Source: PRS1 sp965250265
GTDB taxonomy: Bacteria > Bacteroidota > Bacteroidia > Flavobacteriales > Flavobacteriaceae
Direction: 5' to 3'
Assembly (NCBI GenBank): GCA_965250265.1
Contig: CBDFNO010000010.1
Span: forward strand, 186,001-250,000
Length of the DNA: 64,000 bases
The translations under genes were made by a program, and so were the position numbers. Below, piece after piece: positions 27,718 to 36,694 of the stretch; the first letter of the stretch is position 1, and the number at the start of each line of letters is the position of its first letter. The notes under the pieces were generated by a model. It was not told the DNA's origin. It searched no databases and saw only the letters and a program-made list of their open reading frames with translations.

Positions 27718-28715
27718 TATTTGATAAATGCTTTCTTAAGTTTTTTAAATATATGTGTTATTTTTTTAAGATGTTTATTAAATTCATTCGTGTTTTTTTG
27801 AGGTTCAACTTCTTCCGTTCTTGATTTTAAATGTATTCCTTCTTTAAAAAATTCTGAAATTAAATCTGTTTCACAATATTTTAATATGGTATCCCTATAC
27901 TTTTCAAGATAAGGCAATAGCAAACTATCACTCTCCAAAAAAACACCTTTAAAAAAGCTATTCGTAAAATGAATAAAAACAATAGGTTCGATTTCATTAA
28001 TCAAAACCACTCCATCAGGATTTAAAGTCCTTTTACAATCTACCTGATTCCAATAAGCTAAATTACAGCCTTTATGTCTAATATAATCAACACTTTCAAA
28101 GCGTGTGGGTAAAATATCTAAATATCGTTGATCAACATAAAAACCTTCATTACGGTTCACCTCACACTTAAAAAAGCACAATTTCGCCCAATATAACAAC
28201 GCATTTTTACCACTTTTGCTCGAGCCTATAAAACCCCCATTATATATACCATCTAAAAAATTTAGTTTAAAATTTTCAATATCCTTAGTAGGATCACTAC
28301 ATCTCCAGTGCGGAGATAATAATATACTACATTGTTCTAATTGTTTAAATAAAAAACTGTAATCATTAAAAAAATAAATATCACTATCTACATATATTGC
28401 CCGTTCATAAGTCATTCCTAATAAATAAATCAAAAAAATGGGTTTCATTCCCCATCTATAAGCATCATTATTAGACGTTTTATACTTATGCCTTAACTGT
28501 TCAGCAACTTCTATATCTGTAAAATCATCATCATCATAAACTATTATATTTTTTCTTTTTGTGATTTCAGTCTTAACTTTTTCATTAAGTTCTCCTTCAC
28601 TTATAAATATGGCAAAATGCATTTTTTTATTATAAGTCAATAAAGAATCATGCAATGCCATAGCATAATGTCCATAGTTTCCAGTAATTATTGTACAAAT
28701 AACTTCTTTTGACAT
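27714..28715 (-). CDS. GT8-like nucleotide-diphospho-sugar transferase
   Basis: A 333-residue protein with a GT-A-like fold: N-terminal VICTIITGNYGHYAMALHDSL, then RWGMKPIFLIYLL and the donor/metal motif YVDSDIYFF (DSD at 110-112), followed by YNGGFIGSSKSG. The YVDSD and NGGF motifs are typical of GT8-related and putative nucleotide-diphospho-sugar transferases and differ from the GT2 proteins around it. The last 60 residues are charged and may be a tail. It starts 5 bases after the upstream GT2 stop and overlaps the downstream GT4 by 4 bases. Retaining transfer is expected if GT8 is right; specificity is unknown. Confidence 0.75.
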   Translation of the reverse strand: MSKEVICTIITGNYGHYAMALHDSLLTYNKKMHFAIFISEGELNEKVKTEITKRKNIIVYDDDDFTDIEVAEQLRHKYKTSNNDAYRWGMKPIFLIYLLGMTYERAIYVDSDIYFFNDYSFLFKQLEQCSILLSPHWRCSDPTKDIENFKLNFLDGIYNGGFIGSSKSGKNALLYWAKLCFFKCEVNRNEGFYVDQRYLDILPTRFESVDYIRHKGCNLAYWNQVDCKRTLNPDGVVLINEIEPIVFIHFTNSFFKGVFLESDSLLLPYLEKYRDTILKYCETDLISEFFKEGIHLKSRTEEVEPQKNTNEFNKHLKKITHIFKKLKKAFIKY

Positions 28716-28720
28716 ATTAT

Positions 28721-29620
28721 TTATCTTTTATAACTTTTTAATAAAAACCGAATTAAAAAATCCAAAGGCATGCCAAGAAGAAACGTATAAAATAAACCGA
28801 ATGATGGTCTTTTAGTAGCCCATTCTTCCAATATCCAGTTGTATTTGTGTGGATTTCCTCGTCTACTACCCCAAGTACTATTTGAAGTGACAATGTAGAA
28901 ATATTCGGTAAATCGCTGTCGTTCATTTTTAAAATTCTTTAATGTACGGCTTGTATTCTGGTGTTTTCTAAAATAATTTAGAGGGGTACAAACATAACTT
29001 ATATCTCCTTGTTTTAAAAGTTCTATCCAAATATACCAATCACCACAATAATTCATATGCACAGGAATCAATACTTTATTAATAATCTTCTTCTTAAAAA
29101 TTACAGCACTCGCATTGGGTATTGTATTACGATATTTTAAATATTCTTTTATTTCATTAGCCCCAATATTTTTAAAATCGGTTAACCATCGCATCTTATC
29201 TAATCCAGATGACCAAATATTCATACCAAGTACCATTCCATTAGCATCAACATTTTTAGTAGCACAATAACATAATACCGTGTTTTCTAGAGAGCATTTT
29301 AGCATAGATTCTAGAAAATTTGGCTCACAATAATCATCGCTTTCGGCAATCCATATATATTCCCCTATGGCTAAGTCAATTCCTTTTTGCCATTGTTTAA
29401 AGGGACTGCCGGAATTAACTCTATTGATAATTACATGTGAAACTTTAACATGATCTTGGAATTTTAATAATATCTCTCGGCTATTATCAGTTGAGGCATC
29501 ATCTAATAGAACAATTTCAAAATTTTGAAAGGATTGATTAAAAATACTATCCAGCCGTTGTTGTAAAAACTGGGAGTGATTGTAATTGGGAACGATAATA
29601 GAGACTACTGGTACTTTCAT
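28721..29620 (-). CDS. Glycosyltransferase family 2
   Basis: A 299-residue GT-A enzyme: VSIIVPNYNHSQFLQQRL, LLDDASTDNS, GSPFKQWQKGI, the metal motif ESDD (93-96) and a YCGDWYIWIELLKQG acceptor-side segment. A short hydrophobic C-terminus (FYTFLLGMPLDFLIRFLL) may anchor it. A 129-base AT-rich gap separates it from the next upstream gene, with no clear promoter by eye. Role: a sugar transfer step; specificity is unknown. Confidence 0.87.
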   Translation of the reverse strand: MKVPVVSIIVPNYNHSQFLQQRLDSIFNQSFQNFEIVLLDDASTDNSREILLKFQDHVKVSHVIINRVNSGSPFKQWQKGIDLAIGEYIWIAESDDYCEPNFLESMLKCSLENTVLCYCATKNVDANGMVLGMNIWSSGLDKMRWLTDFKNIGANEIKEYLKYRNTIPNASAVIFKKKIINKVLIPVHMNYCGDWYIWIELLKQGDISYVCTPLNYFRKHQNTSRTLKNFKNERQRFTEYFYIVTSNSTWGSRRGNPHKYNWILEEWATKRPSFGLFYTFLLGMPLDFLIRFLLKSYKR

Positions 29621-29749
29621 AAAGTTTTTAAGCTTTTCTATGGGTTTTAATGCATACTAATACGCTTTCCAATAATATGTTATAGTTTCCAATTGACGTT
29701 CATATTATTTTAATATAGAATTTTACTTTTTGTATCACATTAATTGTTT

Positions 29750-30877
29750 CTAAAGTAAGGCTTCGATTTTCTCGTAAATCAATGGGCAAATGTTCTCCGG
29801 CGTATAACCAGAAAAGAGTTCCTGAGCCACCTCACCATCTTCCCTTATTTTTTTAGGATTGTTATAATAAAACATGATTTTTTCGCTCATGCCTTCAATA
29901 TCCAAATAGGGAACGACAAACCCGCCTCCTTTTTTAATTACTTCAGCCGAACCTGAAGCATGTTCAAAACAAATTATTGGTTTTTTTAAATTTGCAACTT
30001 CTATACATACCAATGGGAAAGGATCTTCTCTGGACGTTAAAAGAAAAATATCAAAATTTATATATTCTTCTTCTGGATGCTGTGATTCTCCAATAAAATA
30101 TACTGTTTTTTCAAGCCCTAATTTCTCTATGTCTGCATCAATCATTGCTTTATCACGAAATTCACGACCAACCCAAACAAACATTATCTTTGCCTGAGGA
30201 AAATGAGTCTTAATATAACGGGCAACCTGAATAAAAACATCATTGCCTTTTCGCCAATGCGATAAACCGCTAGCGCCAACCGTAAAAATCGTATTTGACT
30301 TTTTTAACTCATTTGGTTTTTGATTATTAAATTCATAGATTACCTCAACATTGTTTGGTATAATGGACCAATTAGTAATTAAGTTAGTTTTAACGGGTTC
30401 AGAAGCAGCTATAAAAAAATCAACACTATTGATATAAATATTAAAATCTGGTGCCATCGTGGTAATAATTGTATTCATTTCATGAATATGTAATATTAAT
30501 TTTGATTGAGGAAGATTTCTTTTCAATTTTACTGCATTGGAAACGGAAACAACCGTGTTGGCATAAATTAAATTATAGTTGTTTTTTGCAATTCTTTTGA
30601 AGAACAAATCGATATTATCTTTTATTTTTTCACCTAAAAAATCGAACACTTTTTGGTAAACTTCTTGAAGAAAATTTGGTTTTTCAGGAAACTCTGGCAC
30701 CATATAAACGTCTTTACATAATGATTTAAAATCTTCTTCGAGTGGACCACCATTGACTAATAAAAGGTCTAATTGAATATGTTTTTTATTACTTTTTAAC
30801 CACTGCAATAAATAAAGTAAAACGAAAGGAGCACCCGATCGTGATGCATCATGTGATATAAAAAGAATTTTTTTCAT
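29750..30877 (-). CDS. Glycosyltransferase family 4
   Basis: A 375-residue GT4. The N-terminus ILFISHDASRSGAPFVLLYLL is characteristic of a GT4 subgroup in which the usual GGxE loop is replaced by SGAP. The donor domain has VGASGLSHWRKGNDVF, VWVGREF and REDPFPLVCIEVANL. It overlaps the sulfotransferase gene upstream by 4 bases, so this glycosyltransferase may act on, or supply, the residue that is sulfated. That link is inference from gene order only. Confidence 0.88.
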   Translation of the reverse strand: MKKILFISHDASRSGAPFVLLYLLQWLKSNKKHIQLDLLLVNGGPLEEDFKSLCKDVYMVPEFPEKPNFLQEVYQKVFDFLGEKIKDNIDLFFKRIAKNNYNLIYANTVVSVSNAVKLKRNLPQSKLILHIHEMNTIITTMAPDFNIYINSVDFFIAASEPVKTNLITNWSIIPNNVEVIYEFNNQKPNELKKSNTIFTVGASGLSHWRKGNDVFIQVARYIKTHFPQAKIMFVWVGREFRDKAMIDADIEKLGLEKTVYFIGESQHPEEEYINFDIFLLTSREDPFPLVCIEVANLKKPIICFEHASGSAEVIKKGGGFVVPYLDIEGMSEKIMFYYNNPKKIREDGEVAQELFSGYTPENICPLIYEKIEALL

Positions 30878-31617
30878 TTAGTTTTAGTCAATTTTAATTT
30901 ATTAATGTTTTTAAGTATTAAGCGTAAATCAAGTTGTGAAATCAATTTTTCACTTAAAGTTTTATTATCAACGAATTTAAATTTAAAAAAATCAATATCC
31001 TCATTGTACTTCTCCCGTATCATTTTTTCTCTTCTAAGGTTAAAAAATAATGAATAGTGCCTAATTTTATATTGAGATTCATTTACATATTCTTTAAAAA
31101 AATTTGAATCTAATTTTAAATCCAAAATGACTTTTTCAAACCCTTCGCTAATATTTTTAAAATCAAAACTTAAATCATAATTAATATACTCATTATTTAA
31201 AACAAAATAATCAACTTGTTTTAATAAATGACTTCCTTCATATAGCGGATTCCCACAATTTATTAAATTCAACTTATGATAATACTCCTTTTTCCCTTCT
31301 AAATAAGAATCAAATCTGCCTAAAAGATTAGATGTTTGATTTAAATACATATAATCTGAAAGTGCTTTGTCCCAAGAATTTCTATAGATAACAAATTTAT
31401 AATATGAATTCCACTGCTTGGTTGAAATTAAGTTATAATCTAATAGCTGTTGAGGAGTTGCATGTTGCATAAGAAGCTTATTCTTATAACACCATCCTAT
31501 TACTGCCTCATAGTTTGCAGTATTTGTGGGATTATATAAACTAAAGGCTTTTTCAACTGAAGACCCGGCACATTTAGGAATATGAATAAAAATACATTTA
31601 TGTTTATGGGAAATCAT
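30874..31617 (-). CDS. Sulfotransferase family 2-like protein
   Basis: A 247-residue cytosolic protein expected to move sulfate from PAPS to a sugar hydroxyl. The 5'-phosphosulfate loop is IHIPKCAGSS (11-20) with Lys15, and the 3'-phosphate site is YRNSWDKALSDY (from 78, Arg79). These match the carbohydrate sulfotransferase group of Sulfotransfer_2. The remainder is rich in Asn, Lys and Tyr. It is the first gene of a minus-strand block and diverges from the plus-strand methyltransferase at 31873. One of five sulfotransferases in the locus; no PAPS-forming genes are in the window. Confidence 0.82.
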   Translation of the reverse strand: MISHKHKCIFIHIPKCAGSSVEKAFSLYNPTNTANYEAVIGWCYKNKLLMQHATPQQLLDYNLISTKQWNSYYKFVIYRNSWDKALSDYMYLNQTSNLLGRFDSYLEGKKEYYHKLNLINCGNPLYEGSHLLKQVDYFVLNNEYINYDLSFDFKNISEGFEKVILDLKLDSNFFKEYVNESQYKIRHYSLFFNLRREKMIREKYNEDIDFFKFKFVDNKTLSEKLISQLDLRLILKNINKLKLTKTK

Positions 31618-31872
31618 TTTGAATTTACTTTCATTTGTAGGTTATAATAGACTTTTCAAAATAAATTAATATTTCGACAGATTCTTATAAATAATTTCGC
31701 TTCTATTTTTTTATAAAAATAGTTTCATGAATCGTTTTTAACTTTTAATCAATAACAATTGAATCCTCAAATATAGGAAATGAATTTCATTATATTTTTG
31801 TTACTTTAACCATTCAAATTTTGTAAAATTATTAAATTTTATATTGAATATTATTTTAACAAAAAAATAAAA
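31618..31872. other. AT-rich divergent intergenic region with a small hairpin
   Basis: This 255-base spacer separates the minus-strand sulfotransferase and plus-strand methyltransferase. It is extremely AT-rich. A perfect 8-base inverted repeat with a 4-base loop lies at 31703-31722 (CTATTTTT / AAAAATAG). I found no clear TAnnTTTG element on either strand, so promoters are presumed rather than seen. No open reading frame of note is present. Confidence 0.5.
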
Positions 31873-32553
31873 ATGCTAAAAAAAATAATTAAATATTTAA
31901 AATCTCCATCATCTTCAAATAAACCTGCTATCGAACATGGTGAAAAAGGGATTAACAAAGTGGGACACAGAAATTATGTTGGTGGTCTTTGGAACGAAAT
32001 TGGAAAGCTACAGTTTGACTTTTTGGTGACCAATGGTTTAAAACCATCTGATATTTTTATGGATATAGCTTGTGGAAGTTTGCGAGCAGGTGTGCATTTA
32101 ATTCCTTATTTGCAAGCAGGCAACTATTTAGGCATTGATAAAGAGCAGACATTAATTGATTTTGGCTTAACAAACGAGCTTGACAATAAATGGTTACCTC
32201 ATAAAAAACCTGAATTTGTAATCTCGAATAATTTTGAGTTTAACAAGTTCAGTAAAGTTCCTAACTTCGCTATAGCTCAATCATTATTCACGCATTTACC
32301 TCCAAGTTTAATTAATTCTTGTTTTAAGAAATTAAGCCTTCATTTTAATACTGATGGTATATTTTTTGCTACCTATTTTTTGTCTGAAGAAAAATACAAA
32401 AACCCAAAAAAAGCACACGACCATGGTATATTTAAATATACAATTGAAGAAATCAAACATTTTGGAATTTCAAATGGTTGGGAGGTAGAATTTATTGGAG
32501 ACTGGAATCACCCTAGGAATCAACAAATAGTAAAATACAAATTAAAAAAATGA
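31873..32553 (+). CDS. Class I SAM-dependent methyltransferase
   Basis: A 226-residue methyltransferase. Motif I is MDIACGSLRAG (about 75-85), then YLGIDKE binds the SAM ribose, and IAQSLFTHLPP forms the post-motif region. It lacks a membrane segment. It is one of only two plus-strand genes inside the locus and converges on the ABC transporter ATPase: the two stop codons abut as TGATCA with no spacer. It likely O-methylates a sugar. Because chain-terminating methyltransferases often accompany Wzt proteins with C-terminal glycan-binding domains, a capping role is possible, but this is only inferred from position. Confidence 0.82.
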   Translation: MLKKIIKYLKSPSSSNKPAIEHGEKGINKVGHRNYVGGLWNEIGKLQFDFLVTNGLKPSDIFMDIACGSLRAGVHLIPYLQAGNYLGIDKEQTLIDFGLTNELDNKWLPHKKPEFVISNNFEFNKFSKVPNFAIAQSLFTHLPPSLINSCFKKLSLHFNTDGIFFATYFLSEEKYKNPKKAHDHGIFKYTIEEIKHFGISNGWEVEFIGDWNHPRNQQIVKYKLKK

Positions 32554-33774
32554 TCAGACATTATTTTTTTCAATTGGGAGAAAAGTTGAATTTAATAAGA
32601 AAGGTTGAAAATGATCATCTTCATGAATAATCTGAAATAATAATGCTCCATTTATTCTTAAAATAGGCTCGTTACTATTTCTTTTAAAGGCAGTTACATT
32701 TATGGAATAGACTCCCTTCGAAAGCTGCAAGTTTTTATGATGAACGTTAAATGTCAAACGGTCATCTTTAATTCGTATTAGATTTGGATCATAATTAGGC
32801 TCAAATATTGCTAATGGCCGTTGTTCTTTATCATAAATTAAAATTCGAAAAAGAGGGACAGCTATCTCTAAATTTAATTTGAACTTAAAAGTTATTGTTA
32901 AATCTTCTTTCCATTTAATCTGTTGTGTATTACTATTATTTACAGGTGCATTCAATAATCTTGCACTTAACAACTCCATACTTCCATTAGTATACACCAC
33001 ATTACTTTCATTTTCAACAAAACTTGCATAATACATATCAATGGCCTTACCAACATCATACCCTTGGAACATGTTTTTTCCGCGTTCCATTAAAATTATT
33101 TTATCACATAACCTTGAAACAGTTGGCATATTATGAGATACATAAATAATCGCCGTTTTATTTAAAAGATTATCTATTGTTTTAAAACATTTCATTATAA
33201 ATCCTAAATCACCAACCGCAAGTACTTCATCTATAAGTAAAACATCGGGCTCCATTTGGGCTGCAACAGAAAAGCCCAACCTTACCTTCATACCACTACT
33301 ATAATTTTTTACAGGCATATCGATAAATTCCCGAATCTCTGCAAAATCTATAATATCTTCAACCTTAGCATCTATTTCTGCTCTTGTAAACCCCAATACT
33401 GCACCGTTATTATAAATATTTTCACGCCCACTAAGTATAGGGTTAAAACCAGCACCAAGTTCAATTAATGCACCTACGCGACCTTTAATGGTTACTTTGC
33501 CAGCATCCGGATTTATCAATCCATTTAATATTTTTAATAAAGTAGACTTTCCGGCACCGTTATGCCCTATAAGACCTAAACATTCCCCACGACGAAGTTC
33601 AAAACTAATATCTCTTAAGGCCCAAAATTCTTTTGGACGCAACAGACGGTCTTTCATATTTCCCTTAAGTCCCAAAAAAAGATCTTTAACTCCATACTTC
33701 CAACTTGTCTTTAAGTCTTTACAAAACTTTTTGGACAATCCTTTAACGCTCACTAAAATTTCAGTATCTGCCAT
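32554..33774 (-). CDS. ABC transporter ATP-binding protein for polysaccharide export (Wzt-like)
   Basis: A 406-residue ATPase that pairs with the permease upstream to export lipid-linked glycan across the inner membrane. Walker A is GHNGAGKST (about 68-76), the signature YSSGMKVRLGFS and Walker B DVLLIDEVLAVGD are complete, and VSHNM carries the switch His. After residue about 245 comes an extra domain of about 160 residues predicted to be beta-rich. This corresponds to the Wzt C-terminal domain, which in E. coli O8/O9a recognises the capped glycan end. It starts 1 base after the permease stop. Confidence 0.92.
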   Translation of the reverse strand: MADTEILVSVKGLSKKFCKDLKTSWKYGVKDLFLGLKGNMKDRLLRPKEFWALRDISFELRRGECLGLIGHNGAGKSTLLKILNGLINPDAGKVTIKGRVGALIELGAGFNPILSGRENIYNNGAVLGFTRAEIDAKVEDIIDFAEIREFIDMPVKNYSSGMKVRLGFSVAAQMEPDVLLIDEVLAVGDLGFIMKCFKTIDNLLNKTAIIYVSHNMPTVSRLCDKIILMERGKNMFQGYDVGKAIDMYYASFVENESNVVYTNGSMELLSARLLNAPVNNSNTQQIKWKEDLTITFKFKLNLEIAVPLFRILIYDKEQRPLAIFEPNYDPNLIRIKDDRLTFNVHHKNLQLSKGVYSINVTAFKRNSNEPILRINGALLFQIIHEDDHFQPFLLNSTFLPIEKNNV

Positions 33775-33775
33775 A

Positions 33776-34618
33776 TTAACCTAAACGTTCAACAATTATT
33801 GGGATAGAGATACGATATAATACCAAACCAATAAACAATAACGGAATACAACAAAGTATTACGATAAAATAATAAGTAAGATATTGGGGAGACATTCCTA
33901 CTACCATATCCCTGGACGTTAAAATTATAGGAGTCAGAGGGTTTAACTCCATAATAGTTTTAAGAATTCCCGTTTCTGGTATGATATATACCACAGGTGT
34001 GACGTACATTAAAAAGCCCAGCAAAAAATTAACCATACGTCCAAAATCGCTATAAAGCATCTTTAAAGGGGTAATAAAAAGCCCTAATGTGATCCCGAAT
34101 AATACAGCACCTATTACCGCTAAAGGGAATAATAACAAGCTCCAATGAAAACCTACACCAAAGGCAAAAACTAGCACCACCAATAAGCCTATTTTAAAAG
34201 AACTGTTAAACAATAGTTTATAAACCCCTGAAACAATGAGTGCTTCCCTTGGAAAGTTGATTTTTGAAATTATTGACATAGCCCCATAAGTACTTGTGGC
34301 AGGAACATTAATAGATTCTTTAATAATAGACCATATCAGAGTCCCTGCAAATACAAATACCGGATAGGGCACGCCGGTGTCCGAAAGCCGAACTGTACCG
34401 GTTTCATTCAAAAAGATCCATACAAAGGCCGTAGTAAGTGGTGTAACAAAGGCCCAAAAAATTCCTAGATAAGATTGTCGGTATTGCCCTTTTATATCTC
34501 TAACGGTTAATTGCCATGATAAAAATCGTGAGGTATAGATATCACTTAAACTTTCTTTAATAAGCTTAAGAATACTTGACGTTTTTTCCTTCTGATAAGT
34601 TCGTATTTCTAGGGCCAT
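33776..34618 (-). CDS. ABC-2 type permease for polysaccharide export (Wzm-like)
   Basis: A 280-residue integral membrane protein with six hydrophobic helices. The amphipathic N-terminus (FLSWQLTVRDIKGQYRQSYLGIFWAFVTPL) is diagnostic of O-antigen/teichoic-acid ABC-2 permeases. It forms the channel half of the exporter with the ATPase encoded immediately downstream. A 103-base gap separates it from the upstream GT2. Its presence in a locus that also encodes Wza, Wzc and a Wzy/WaaL-like protein is unusual (see findings). Confidence 0.92.
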   Translation of the reverse strand: MALEIRTYQKEKTSSILKLIKESLSDIYTSRFLSWQLTVRDIKGQYRQSYLGIFWAFVTPLTTAFVWIFLNETGTVRLSDTGVPYPVFVFAGTLIWSIIKESINVPATSTYGAMSIISKINFPREALIVSGVYKLLFNSSFKIGLLVVLVFAFGVGFHWSLLLFPLAVIGAVLFGITLGLFITPLKMLYSDFGRMVNFLLGFLMYVTPVVYIIPETGILKTIMELNPLTPIILTSRDMVVGMSPQYLTYYFIVILCCIPLLFIGLVLYRISIPIIVERLG

Positions 34619-34721
34619 GGAACAATTATTCTCATTTAACAGCTAATATAATAATTATCATAGAATGCGCTAGTACTAATAATTTAATTTCGAAGCATTA
34701 AAACATTAAAGTATTTTAAAA

Positions 34722-35675
34722 TCACTTTTTAAATAAAAACAACGACCAAATATTTTTAATAATATATGGTTTTTTCAGGACTTTTTTAAACCCGGTTTTT
34801 AGGTAGTTATAATTTAGGCCTAATACCAAGGTATAAATCCCGTACCAAAACCCTTTATACTGCCCAAGCTGTCTCATGGTTTGAACATACTTAATATGTT
34901 TCATCAATAGATCTCGCCTGTAGATAAAGTCCTCCTGTGCATTAAATAATTTCCTTTTGTTTAGCAGTTTTAAAATTTTTCGGTCCGAGTGCATTTTCGA
35001 TTTTAACTTAAGACTGGTCATTGTTCCCCGTATACTTGTAGGTACGCTCCTGTACAAATATAGAGATTCGTTAACGACTCCAATGTTTGGTTGATCCATC
35101 AGCAAACGGTTAAAGAATTCCCATTCCTGACGAATTATCAGGGTCTCATCAAATAGCGGTTTGTCCTTAAGAAACATACTTTTAAACAACGGTCCATTAG
35201 TTCCAAATGCAATGCTACCTCGAATATGATTTAATAACACGTTACCGTCAAGGTGAAGTCCCCATTTTTTACGACTGTTTGTATACGTCAATGGCATTTC
35301 ATCGCCTTCGCAAATAACAAAATCCAGATCTTTTTCTAAATGTATTTGCAATTGAATTTCCAGTTTATTAGGTAACATGATATCATCGCTGTCAAACCAC
35401 TGAATATATTTGCCCTTGCTTACAGAAAATCCATAATTTCTACAAGCATTAGCACCTTTTGGCCGACTTGACGGTCTTTGGTAATATTTAAAACGATCAT
35501 CCTTTCTACAAAAAGTCCTGATAAGCTCTAGAGTGCTATCTGTACTACCGTCATCTACAATAATACATTCCCAGTTTAAATAAGTTTGATTTATAATACT
35601 CTCTAACGTCTCCGAAATAATATGAGCACGATTAAATGTAGGAATAATGATGGAAATCAGAGGTCTATTAGTCAT
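34722..35675 (-). CDS. Glycosyltransferase family 2
   Basis: A 317-residue GT-A enzyme with ISIIIPTFNRAHIISETL, NWECIIVDDGSTDST, YYQRPSSRPKGANACRNYGF and WFDSDDIMLP (DSDD 95-98). It is the paralogue of the protein at 25628 with shared long motifs. The acceptor-side segment is IIRQEWEFFNRLL. The C-terminal 60 residues are aromatic and basic. It lies between the ABC permease and another GT2 with gaps of about 100 bases on both sides, so it may be a separately acquired unit. Confidence 0.88.
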   Translation of the reverse strand: MTNRPLISIIIPTFNRAHIISETLESIINQTYLNWECIIVDDGSTDSTLELIRTFCRKDDRFKYYQRPSSRPKGANACRNYGFSVSKGKYIQWFDSDDIMLPNKLEIQLQIHLEKDLDFVICEGDEMPLTYTNSRKKWGLHLDGNVLLNHIRGSIAFGTNGPLFKSMFLKDKPLFDETLIIRQEWEFFNRLLMDQPNIGVVNESLYLYRSVPTSIRGTMTSLKLKSKMHSDRKILKLLNKRKLFNAQEDFIYRRDLLMKHIKYVQTMRQLGQYKGFWYGIYTLVLGLNYNYLKTGFKKVLKKPYIIKNIWSLFLFKK

Positions 35676-35773
35676 GCAATAAGTTATAATTTGGTTATAG
35701 CTAATATAAGAAAATTAAGAACTATCATTTAAGAAAAAATTATCGGTCAACTTAAGGCTTTAAAAATGAACTA

Positions 35774-36694
35774 TTATAAATAATGACGGCCTTTAGTGCG
35801 ATTTTTTTTGCGGCTTTCAAGTATTTGAGGACGAATTTTCTTCAATAATTTTATTTCTTTAATAGTCCCACTAAAATGCTTTATTTTAGCCTGAAGAATT
35901 GCTTTTATAACTTTTCTTTTTAAAGTTTTTATTTGTTTAGAAAGCTTTATCAGACCTTCTTTATCGTTTATATTCCCGTAATCTTTACAATAAGATGTTT
36001 TTCTTCGTTGATAATAAATGTCAGTAAATGGTTTAATCTGTATACGTTCTCTATCCTCCCTATCGTGAATTATAAAGATATTCGGGACGACTCCAATATT
36101 AAATCCATGATAAATTGTTCGTTGACAAAAATTATCATCTTCACCATAATGAAAAAAAAGTGGATCAAATCCTCCAACCATTTCTAAACACTTCCTCGAA
36201 ATTAGCCAGGCTGCAGCATTTATAAAAGGTACATTATATACTGGTTTAACTGGTTTTTTAAGAATATGATCGGAATAAATAAATGAGTTATCGCTATTCT
36301 CTAGGAAAGTGGCAAATTTATTATCCAATTTGTCTTGTCTTCCATTCAAATGCACAGGGCTTAAAATACCATAAGTATTATTTTTAATTTGAAAATAAAT
36401 TAGCTTATCCAAAACATCTTCGATTAAATAGGCATCCTGATTTAATAAAAAGACATAATTAGCACCCTTACTTAGAGCATATTTTATACCCAAATTATTG
36501 GCTTTTCCAAACCCTAAGTTACTCTTTTGCTGCAAGATTTTTGCTTCCGGGAAATTAGATTCCAAGAAGTCTATAGAACCATCGGTAGACTTGTTGTCAA
36601 CTATTACCACAGGGTAATCCTCTGGAATAGATGCCATAGTTTTTGGTAGCCATTTCATCCCATTATAGGTTACTAATACTATATATGTATTCAC
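35774..36694 (-). CDS. Glycosyltransferase family 2, rhamnosyltransferase-like
   Basis: A 306-residue GT-A protein: YIVLVTYNGMKWL, VIVDNKSTDGS, NLGFGKANNLGI, NQDA (85-88) and VPFINAAAWLISR, then HYGEDDNFCQR. It is a paralogue of the protein at 21122, matching it across the whole catalytic domain. The C-terminus is highly basic (KSRKKNRTKGRHYL). It overlaps the upstream GT2 by 4 bases. Transfer of rhamnose or another deoxy sugar is suggested by the subgroup only. Confidence 0.88.
   Translation of the reverse strand: MNTYIVLVTYNGMKWLPKTMASIPEDYPVVIVDNKSTDGSIDFLESNFPEAKILQQKSNLGFGKANNLGIKYALSKGANYVFLLNQDAYLIEDVLDKLIYFQIKNNTYGILSPVHLNGRQDKLDNKFATFLENSDNSFIYSDHILKKPVKPVYNVPFINAAAWLISRKCLEMVGGFDPLFFHYGEDDNFCQRTIYHGFNIGVVPNIFIIHDREDRERIQIKPFTDIYYQRRKTSYCKDYGNINDKEGLIKLSKQIKTLKRKVIKAILQAKIKHFSGTIKEIKLLKKIRPQILESRKKNRTKGRHYL

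Noticed and set aside
31703..31722. 8-base-stem hairpin considered as a terminator
   Set aside because: Stem is only A-T and C-G at one end, with no adjacent stop codon in a fitting orientation, so the assignment is too weak.
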